33,537 nucleotides of DNA, from NCBI GenBank assembly GCA_016928095.1, contig JAFGLL010000095.1:1-33537 (forward strand), given 5' to 3'. Shown here in pieces: positions 19,534 through 26,704 of this stretch. Position 1 is the first letter of the stretch. Each line of letters starts with the position of its first letter. The notes under the pieces were generated by a model. It worked only from the letters and a program-made list of their open reading frames with translations, did not search any database and had not been told where the DNA came from. The DNA is from Thermoplasmatota archaeon. GTDB lineage: Archaea; Thermoplasmatota; Penumbrarchaeia; Penumbrarchaeales; Penumbrarchaeaceae. The position numbers and the translations under genes are program-made.

Positions 19534-20799
19534 TCAAACTGTCGGATCCTCGACTTTCCCCATGAACAGGATCTGTCCCGTTTCTTTGTGCTCTATGAAG
19601 AATATGAACGGATGGTCCGCCCTGAACTCGACCGGTCGAGGTTCGCTTCCCCCGATAGGAGAAGCGCTATTTTCCATTATCACGGCCGTTGCAGCGGCAG
19701 CTTCCGTTCCTTCCTCGTTCACCTCAACGAAGGACTGATGTATGACACGGCTTATGAAGAGCGGGTCCCCGCTCTCCTTGATCCCGCTGAAATCGGCCTC
19801 GTTGGGATCGAACGCCTTCTCCATCCCAAGAGCGATGAGAGGGTCGTTCAGGGTGTACTTCTGCTCGAACTTGAATTTGGGAAGGTAGACATCCACCCAC
19901 TCCCCGTACATGTCCGATTTCAGATCGTTGAGGTAATCACTGGTGAGTTCCGACTCCAGGAAGGAGATATCATTCTCCTTCGGAAGCAGGATGTACATCG
20001 AGAGTTCCTCGTCCTTGTAGGGAAGCTGGAGAAGCTGGACATCGTCGTTCTCGGCGTAGTTCAGGTCAATATCCTCGTCGCACATGTTCATCGTGTCGAC
20101 CATTTCGGAACTGCCGTCGGTGAAATAGAACTTCCTCTCCAGCGTGGCGTCCTCGTCGAACTGCCACCTCCAGTTTGCCTTGAAGTAGATGGCGTTGGTG
20201 AGGATGAGGTATGTGTCCGCCGAGATCATCGATGGAGAGATGAGGTCCTTGATCCTTCCGTTGGTCTCACCTTCGACCCATTGGTTAATCGTGTCTGCGG
20301 AACCCGAAGCATCGTTCACGAAATCGAGGTCCTGTCCTCCTGCGAGATAATCGTTCTCGATGGTATCCTGATATTCATCGTTCAGGTCCTCTCCGACCCT
20401 CAGCCAGTAAGCGTTGGCAGTGCTGAGTTCGTAGTTCATCCCTTCGGGGTTCAATTGTGACTGGAGGGACCTTACCATCTCCCTCCTCGCCTCGTTATCC
20501 CCGGGGAGATCTATCACGCTCTGGATCTCTATCGCTGTCTCCCCTCTGGCACCCTCGTACGCCATGCCTAAGGCTATCACTATGGAATACGGTGAGAAGA
20601 AGACATTATCATCTCCGTTCACGAGTCCTCGATACATATCGAAGGAGAATTCGTTGGAGATGTTCACGAGTTCGTTCATTCCGGTGTATCTGGTTTCGTA
20701 CCCCGGGGGGTCCCTGTCCCCCTCATTCGGTGTCAAACACCCGGCAAGAAAGGTGATCGATACGAGCATTACGACAGAGAGAAAGGTCGCGATCTTCAT
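19534..20799 (-). CDS. Serpin-family protease inhibitor, lipoprotein (copy 2)
   Basis: ORF runs to 20919, but the signal peptide begins at internal Met (MKIATFLSVVMLVSITFLAGC; ATG at 20797-20799). TATA-like GATATAAATT at about 20836-20845. Closely similar to the adjacent serpin; hinge 'EVNEEGTEAAAATAVI'. Confidence 0.95.
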   Translation of the reverse strand: MKIATFLSVVMLVSITFLAGCLTPNEGDRDPPGYETRYTGMNELVNISNEFSFDMYRGLVNGDDNVFFSPYSIVIALGMAYEGARGETAIEIQSVIDLPGDNEARREMVRSLQSQLNPEGMNYELSTANAYWLRVGEDLNDEYQDTIENDYLAGGQDLDFVNDASGSADTINQWVEGETNGRIKDLISPSMISADTYLILTNAIYFKANWRWQFDEDATLERKFYFTDGSSEMVDTMNMCDEDIDLNYAENDDVQLLQLPYKDEELSMYILLPKENDISFLESELTSDYLNDLKSDMYGEWVDVYLPKFKFEQKYTLNDPLIALGMEKAFDPNEADFSGIKESGDPLFISRVIHQSFVEVNEEGTEAAAATAVIMENSASPIGGSEPRPVEFRADHPFIFFIEHKETGQILFMGKVEDPTV

Positions 20800-20931
20800 C
20801 TTGCTCACTCCCGAGGTATCCATGGCCCTGTTGTGATATAAATTGAATGGAACAGTAACCGTACATTCATTCCCGGAGGCCGGTGCTATGACGGGGAGCT
20901 TTGATAGACCTTTGTTCATGGAGTGGTGTTA

Positions 20932-20950
20932 TACAGATCATTGATCTGTA
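20932..20950. promoter_or_regulatory. Perfect palindrome TACAGATCA-T-TGATCTGTA (operator-like)
   Basis: 9-bp arms with 1-bp centre, upstream of the TATA-like element of serpin copy 2. Confidence 0.4.
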
Positions 20951-21468
20951 ATGAAGATCCATGCGCACTGGTGTAGATCCGGATCCATAGGATCCTAATT
21001 GTGGATCGGATCGGGATCCTTTTTAGAACATGTTGGAGGAGAATCTCCGAACAGGACAATTGAATATTGATTTACAAATCATGTCTTCACTTCATCAGCA
21101 AGATCGGCGATATTGACTGTCTTCGAAAAACGAAACGCTTTTCCAATATGGTGCGAAAATATTAGTTCAGTCGTACAAATACAGGCGACACACGAAATAC
21201 TCACCCTCCTCAAGGATTCGATCTGACATAAACTCACGTGAAAAGAAAACTGTTATAGTGAGGATCGTGATTTGGAAACCACAGGAGTGACGGAAATACG
21301 GATATCACCTCCCATATAAAGAAAGGTCATAATGGATCGTTATCTGAGGTCAACCATTTCCTAAAAGAGAATCAGATCATCATTCTTATTTTCCTAGCCG
21401 GAACGTTCCTACGATTTTACAGGGTCTCCTTTCACCCTCTTTGGTGGGACGAGCTCTTCGATGTATGG

Positions 21469-22629
21469 ATGGGTGAGAAATCTTTCTTGGGAATAATCCA
21501 CTCTTCGAAACTTGATGTACATCCACCGCTCTATTATATGATGGTCAAGGTCACAATGGTAAACACTTCACCCTTCTGGGCACGTTTCCATTCGATGATG
21601 GCGGGTTCGCTGTCCATTATACCGATGTATCTTCTGGCCAAGGAACTGTTCGATAAGAGAACTGCTCTATATTCCGCTTTCATCTTTTCCATTTCCACCA
21701 CAATGATAATGTATTCACAGTGTGCCACGAGTTACAGCTTGTTCACCCTTGTTACCCTTTTGGTCACATACTTGTTTTTGAAGATCATGAAGAAGAACCA
21801 TTTGCGCTATTACATCCTTTTCACTCTGATCGGCGCATTATCCCTTTACATCCATTACTATTCCTTTTTTCACATCATGGCCTTGGTCCTATTCTATCTC
21901 CTTTACCACTTTTTCGGATTAAGGGACATTATCAAGGAAAAAGTAAAGAATGAGGACAGCAAACATCTACTCGAAATTAAGATAAGATCAAAGGCTCGTA
22001 TCTTGATAGATGATCTGAAAAGATACGTGAATATCAATAAATGGCAGATCATAAAGGTCTCCATTGCGTTCTGTCTGATCGCCCTGATATTTCTCCCCTG
22101 GCTCAATTCATTCATGTTTTCGAGTGAACATGGTGTCGGTGTCATCAAATGGAGGAATATCTTTCCCAATGACAGGGAATTATTTTTGCTGGTACATGAC
22201 GCTCTCATACCTGTTGACTGGGAATCCTCAGTGATCGGTGCACAGATATTTCCCGAGAATATCATCAGACTTGTAGCCATGCCTATCCTGTTACTTGGTA
22301 TCCTCTGGGGAACACACCGGATCTGGCTTCACAAAGATCCCAGGACATTGATCCTACTCTTCTCCTCGATATTTTCGATAACAATAATACTTCCATGCAT
22401 ATTGATGAATAGTTACGAACCCATGAGCGGAGCTTTCAGCACCAAATTCTTCGTTCATGAGTTTCCGTTCCTTTACATCGTTCTGGCAGCGGGCTTCTCA
22501 ACACGGCAACGCCAGTTCCTAATTCTCCTCGTATATTCTCTGATCAATGCGATCATGCTGTATGTTTTCTATTTTGATTGTAATACGAACCCGGATGTGT
22601 GGATATCAGACTCAGGGATACAGGTGTGA
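21469..22629 (+). CDS. Membrane glycosyltransferase, PMT/GT39-like (N-terminus unresolved)
   Basis: Multi-TM protein. The same frame is open upstream from 21271 and encodes 'IIILIFLAGTFLRFYRVSFHPLWWDELFDVWM', followed by 'KLDVHPPLYYMMVK'; this WWDE...HPPLYY pattern is typical of PMT-family glycosyltransferases. Confidence 0.8.
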   Translation: MGEKSFLGIIHSSKLDVHPPLYYMMVKVTMVNTSPFWARFHSMMAGSLSIIPMYLLAKELFDKRTALYSAFIFSISTTMIMYSQCATSYSLFTLVTLLVTYLFLKIMKKNHLRYYILFTLIGALSLYIHYYSFFHIMALVLFYLLYHFFGLRDIIKEKVKNEDSKHLLEIKIRSKARILIDDLKRYVNINKWQIIKVSIAFCLIALIFLPWLNSFMFSSEHGVGVIKWRNIFPNDRELFLLVHDALIPVDWESSVIGAQIFPENIIRLVAMPILLLGILWGTHRIWLHKDPRTLILLFSSIFSITIILPCILMNSYEPMSGAFSTKFFVHEFPFLYIVLAAGFSTRQRQFLILLVYSLINAIMLYVFYFDCNTNPDVWISDSGIQV

Positions 22630-22631
22630 TA

Positions 22632-23321
22632 ATGACCGACAACAATAATGGACATGATCCAAAAAAGGAGATGGGAACGGATTCATCCATATCCAATGGC
22701 AGATGGATGATCGGTAGTATAGTATTGTTTTCAATGATACCCCTTCTGCTCATTGTACCATTGAACACGAATGCATCAAGTGATGATCAAGACCTGGAGG
22801 TTCAGTGTTCCTGGGATAAGGACCTGATCATTCAATACAATGACAATGGTGTGGGGGTCTCTGAATCCTTGATCTCACCCATTATAATTGTAAGCAATAA
22901 AATGGATCTTGCTGTCACTATAATAAGTGTGGCCGTTCATATGGATTGGGAGCAGGTGGGAGATTATTTTTACTCGTGGACCCTTGGAAATGGCTCAATT
23001 GGTCGGGAGATCGATCCCGGAGAAGAATTGAGCGTCGATGACGTATGGTTCGATCTCAATGTAAACCTTGTAGGACATCATACATACACGATCCGGGTTG
23101 AATACTATGTCAGATCCGATCATACGCCGAGAACATTCATTACAACAGATCGATCGGATTTTACCATCGAGTTCAAAAAGATCCCCTTCATAATATCATT
23201 CCTCAATGGGCCCGATGTTCTATTGATCCCCATACCGATTGCATTATTGGGGATTGCGATATATAAGATCCAAAGAATCGAGGACAAAACAACAATATTG
23301 ACAGACCTTAAGGAGGAGTGA
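22632..23321 (+). CDS. Small secreted Ig-like protein with C-terminal TM
   Basis: Translation from ATG at 22632: 'MTDNNNGHDPKKEMG...WMIGSIVLFSMIPLLLIVPLN' (signal/TM), beta-rich middle, C-terminal TM 'VLLIPIPIALLGIAIYKI'. Starts 2 nt after the upstream glycosyltransferase stop. Confidence 0.7.
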   Translation: MTDNNNGHDPKKEMGTDSSISNGRWMIGSIVLFSMIPLLLIVPLNTNASSDDQDLEVQCSWDKDLIIQYNDNGVGVSESLISPIIIVSNKMDLAVTIISVAVHMDWEQVGDYFYSWTLGNGSIGREIDPGEELSVDDVWFDLNVNLVGHHTYTIRVEYYVRSDHTPRTFITTDRSDFTIEFKKIPFIISFLNGPDVLLIPIPIALLGIAIYKIQRIEDKTTILTDLKEE

Positions 23322-23354
23322 AGGGATCGGAGAAATTCTAACGAGGTATCCAAT

Positions 23355-23798
23355 ATGAAAAAAGCACTGCAACATATGGATCGCTTCTGTTCCAGGAATG
23401 GAATTCCCCTTTACTCCATATTGACGATCATAGCGGTGTTGTTGGTCCTTGGTGTGATCTCTCGGGGGGCTATCATGGCAACCATATCCGAACCGGAGAT
23501 ATCCCGGATCTCAATGATACCATGGCAACGGAATGTTGTTTTTCTGACCGATCCCGAATTGATGATCGTTGTCTGGGACAATTACAACAGTAAAATGGTG
23601 AATGTCGATGTCACAATATCAGGCTGCAATATAACTGAGCAGACCGGACGCACACAACATTGGGGCGCAACATATCCCCCCTTTTCTCTCGCGGGGATCT
23701 CCCTTCCCCTAGGGGTTCTGAAGGGTACGATCGAGGTTGTCACGAAAAAGGAGGGATATGATAAGATGACATTCCAGTTGATCGTCGTCGCCAAGTGA
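23355..23798 (+). CDS. Small membrane-anchored beta-rich protein
   Basis: N-terminal TM 'IPLYSILTIIAVLLVLGVISRGAIMATI', then a PEGA/Ig-like region 'VVWDNYNSKMVNVDVTISGCN...LPLGVLKGTIEVVTKKEGYDKMTFQLIV'. Same strand as the upstream genes. Confidence 0.65.
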   Translation: MKKALQHMDRFCSRNGIPLYSILTIIAVLLVLGVISRGAIMATISEPEISRISMIPWQRNVVFLTDPELMIVVWDNYNSKMVNVDVTISGCNITEQTGRTQHWGATYPPFSLAGISLPLGVLKGTIEVVTKKEGYDKMTFQLIVVAK

Positions 23799-24248
23799 TC
23801 CCGAAGGATAGGAAGAAAAGAAAGGATCTCATTCCAGTCCCCCTCAGATCGATTTTCCCCATTGTCACCCGAAAAGCGACCACCTCATATCTTGGGTATC
23901 GATGTATGCTCTCTTTTGTGGGCGTGGACACTTCGGTACCTCATCGCGATCATTTCATGACCCTGGATCATATCGTACTTTACGTTCCAATGCTTCTTGA
24001 ACTCTTGTAATCATGGTAATAGTTCACGCTGGTAGGATCGATGCGCTCCTCCATATCCCGGTCAAATGAGCGAAAAGGAGCTACAAAATGGGGTGCATGC
24101 AGTGGGGCTTGGAAGGTCTTTCTGAGCGAGAGAACGACCATTTATCTTTCATTTTTACCATAATTTATTGTGGAAAGACCTGTGAATTATATTATTATTT
24201 TAAATATAAGGTTCGCCATTGATTGACACAGGATGACCCGGTGGTGAA

Positions 24249-24809
24249 ATGATGAACGAGGAAATGTACAAGGTTAAGATAAAAGGAGAAGATATGGTAA
24301 TAGAATTGGCTGGAGACAAGAAATTCGTCAAGAAAGCCTTCAATGAGCTGAGGAAAGTCCTGGATAAAGACCTGAAGAAGCCAAGGAAGCTGGCCGACAG
24401 GAAGACAGCCAAGAGAAGGAAGAAGCCTGGCCGAAAGAAGAAGCCCGGTCCGAAACCCAAGAAGAAGGTGAAACCGAAGAAGATACCAAGGAAGGACAGG
24501 GTCGACATGAAGGATTTGACCCTGGAGGAGATCTTCAAGCTGAAGGCTCCCAAGAGGGAGAACCAGAGGGTCCTTCTGATGGGGTACTATCTGAACAAGG
24601 TGGATAGGAACAGAGAGTTCAGGGCGATGGACCTCCCGCCGCTTTATGGCAAATTGAAGATCAAGACCCCCAAGAACCTGAGCTACTTCCTGAGGAAGAT
24701 GTCCGAGGACGGGAAGGGATTGTTGGTCCACGGCAGGAAGCAGGGAAGGTACAAGATAACTCAGAAAGGCATCGATTTCATATACAACAACATACCGGAT
24801 GCCAAGTGA
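24249..24809 (+). CDS. Putative DNA-binding protein: N-terminal small domain, Lys/Pro-rich basic linker, C-terminal wHTH-like domain
   Basis: 'MYKVKIKGEDMVIELAGDKKFVKKAFNELRKVL', then 'RKTAKRRKKPGRKKKPGPKPKKKVKPKKIPRK', then 'VLLMGYYLNKVDRNREFRAMDLPPLYGKLKIKTPKNLSYFLRKMSEDGKGLLVHGRKQGRYKITQKGIDFI'. Confidence 0.75.
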   Translation: MMNEEMYKVKIKGEDMVIELAGDKKFVKKAFNELRKVLDKDLKKPRKLADRKTAKRRKKPGRKKKPGPKPKKKVKPKKIPRKDRVDMKDLTLEEIFKLKAPKRENQRVLLMGYYLNKVDRNREFRAMDLPPLYGKLKIKTPKNLSYFLRKMSEDGKGLLVHGRKQGRYKITQKGIDFIYNNIPDAK

Positions 24810-24826
24810 ACGCTACAATTATCGGA

Positions 24827-24900
24827 CGAGGTCCAGGTCCGGCCAACGTGACCACATGTGTGTAAGTTGTAGGTTGTTCCTTGGACCTCGACCCGATGGA
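24827..24900. other. Long-range inverted repeat CGAGGTCCA / TGGACCTCG (possible structured RNA)
   Basis: 9-bp perfect arms at 24827-24835 and 24892-24900 with a 56-nt loop, in an intergenic gap. Confidence 0.25.
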
Positions 24901-24962
24901 TGCTTGATCGATCTGCGGGATCGGGAGAACTTCCCGTATGCCGTAATTAGGCTGAAAAGGGG

Positions 24963-24980
24963 AAGTGCTCCCGACGGAAT
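24963..24980. repeat. Duplicated tRNA-Glu 3'-end fragment AAGTGCTCCCGACGGAAT (att-like)
   Basis: Identical 18-mer to 25169-25186, which spans the last 15 nt of the tRNA-Glu gene plus 3 downstream bases. Confidence 0.8.
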
Positions 24981-25168
24981 GTCGATGTTTGGGACGTGAG
25001 CAACGGATCATTCTAGCATCGACATCAGATAAAAACTGCATTGATCAATTTATTCTTCAGTTTTTATCGTATCTCAGAGGTCTCGAGTATGGATTTCTGC
25101 ATGCGAATTGGAATTGACGAGAAGAGATCCATACGGGAAGGGAGCACGCCAATAAGATAAAAATAATA

Positions 25169-25186
25169 AAGTGCTCCCGACGGAAT
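25169..25186. repeat. tRNA-Glu 3'-end copy of the 18-bp att-like direct repeat
   Basis: AAGTGCTCCCGACGGAAT, same orientation as 24963-24980, 206 bp apart. Confidence 0.8.
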
Positions 25187-25244
25187 TTGAATCCGTGTCG
25201 CTGGCTCGAGAGGCCAGCATGATTGGCCGCTACACTACGGGAGC
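25172..25244 (-). tRNA. tRNA-Glu (anticodon CUC)
   Basis: Minus strand GCTCCCGTAGTGTAGCGGCCAATCATGCTGGCCTCTCGAGCCAGCGACACGGATTCAAATTCCGTCGGGAGCA. 7-bp acceptor stem GCTCCCG/CGGGAGC; anticodon stem CTGGC/GCCAG with loop CTCTCGA; T-arm ACGGATTCAAATTCCGT. No encoded CCA. Confidence 0.95.
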
Positions 25245-25420
25245 ATAACTTGGCTTTGGTGAGACCGGTCAATGAAGATATTGGATATAAGATTTTTGTT
25301 GTCTCCACCGGAGACCCCTCCTCTTTCCATTTCCTCAACGGGTCACGATGGACAACCTTCTAATATCAATGAGGTCATCCATATATAGATTGAAAGGATC
25401 TGAATTCATAGGAGGAGTGA

Positions 25421-26689
25421 ATGGAACCTCTCAGATTGGGGGCCCCCAAGGGAATTCTCTGGAGGATGGACCGAAAGCTGCTTTTTGCTTCGAAGAAGAT
25501 GAAGACCCTGGTAATTGTACTCACGATCCTCTTCATCCTTATTGTAAGGGTCTGGTTCATTCCAGGGGAGGTCATCGATCTCGGCAGAATGAACAGGCAG
25601 GAAAACCTTGGAGGGGATTTCTTTGCAGACAACTACACCGGGAAAGTGGTCCTGAACGATCCATTGGACATGTATACCAAGGAAAAGGTCGACCTGAACG
25701 GGAGGGAAGCCAGTTACTGGGAAAAGGAGGAATGCTCGCCTTATCCGCCTCTTGCGATGTTCATTCTGGGTGGCCTTCACTTCATCGGGGACCTGACCGG
25801 GATCGAACTGATAGGCGTGGTGTACCTGCTAGAGCTCTCTTTCGTCGTAATGGTCCTGATATACTGTTTAAAGACGAGATGGTATCTATTCCCTCTCATC
25901 ATGCTGAACGTATTCGCTCCGCACCGTGTATACACGATGAACGGAACGACTAACCTGCTGGTGCTGATGTTCATGATGGCAGCGCTACTTGCAGCCAAGC
26001 ATCGGAGATCTATCTCGCATCACCTGGTGGCTATGGCAACCTGTTCCAAGTTCATGACGGTGTTCTATGCCGACAACGTATTCAGGATGCCGAGGAAGCA
26101 AGCAATGGTATATGTCGGGATACTTGTGGCCGGACTCGTCCTGCCCATCTTCATCTTTGACAATTACCTATATATCTATTCCTTCCATGCCACAAGGGGT
26201 TATTCCTTCGTCAGCAGCCTTTTCGACCATTTCGGCATCTCGATGTCCGATACTATCGCCATAGTCCTGACATGGACCGTCCCTTCGATCCTGACCATAT
26301 TCTTCACCATCCTGCTGTTCTACATAGAGAACAGGCTGGGGTATGATTGGGAGGAGAGGGTCGGATGGTCAGGTGTCCCTTTCGCGCTGTTCATAGGCCT
26401 GAGGCTTTTAACCGTGAGGTTCCTGTTCCTGATGCTCCTTCTTCCCGACAAGAGAGGAACGAGAACGTTCCTGGTGTTCCTTCTATCGATTGTCCACATG
26501 ACGCTCTTCTTCCTGGATGTAAGACGGTTTGCCGTTGACGGGATATGGGGCCTCTCCACGATCTCGTTGTTCACGCTGTTCATCTTCCTCCTGCTTGGAA
26601 AGGTCGGATGGGGCACTTTAAAAAAGGACCTGGGATCGCCCGTTTTCACAGTCAAGGAACTGTTCCTTTACAGACCTTCGGACACGTGA
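25421..26689 (+). CDS. Polytopic membrane protein, GT87/mannosyltransferase-like
   Basis: N-terminal TM, extracellular loop ending 'CSPYPPLAMFILGG' (YPPL motif as in GT-C enzymes), many TM helices. The true start may be one of the internal Mets (MDRKLL or MKTLVIV). Confidence 0.6.
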   Translation: MEPLRLGAPKGILWRMDRKLLFASKKMKTLVIVLTILFILIVRVWFIPGEVIDLGRMNRQENLGGDFFADNYTGKVVLNDPLDMYTKEKVDLNGREASYWEKEECSPYPPLAMFILGGLHFIGDLTGIELIGVVYLLELSFVVMVLIYCLKTRWYLFPLIMLNVFAPHRVYTMNGTTNLLVLMFMMAALLAAKHRRSISHHLVAMATCSKFMTVFYADNVFRMPRKQAMVYVGILVAGLVLPIFIFDNYLYIYSFHATRGYSFVSSLFDHFGISMSDTIAIVLTWTVPSILTIFFTILLFYIENRLGYDWEERVGWSGVPFALFIGLRLLTVRFLFLMLLLPDKRGTRTFLVFLLSIVHMTLFFLDVRRFAVDGIWGLSTISLFTLFIFLLLGKVGWGTLKKDLGSPVFTVKELFLYRPSDT

Positions 26690-26704
26690 ACTGCGATCTG
26701 GAGA

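Noticed and set aside
19525-20460. 311-aa plus-strand ORF antisense to serpin copy 2
   Set aside because: Serpin motifs clearly define the minus strand as coding.
23795-24010. 71-aa plus-strand ORF after the small PEGA-like protein
   Set aside because: Starts by overlapping the preceding stop, has no SD, and has no recognisable domain.
24195-24731. 178-aa and 117-aa minus-strand ORFs with Leu/Phe-rich sequence
   Set aside because: Mirror of the Lys-rich plus-strand gene (AAG/AAA read as CTT/TTT); apparent hydrophobicity is an antisense artefact.
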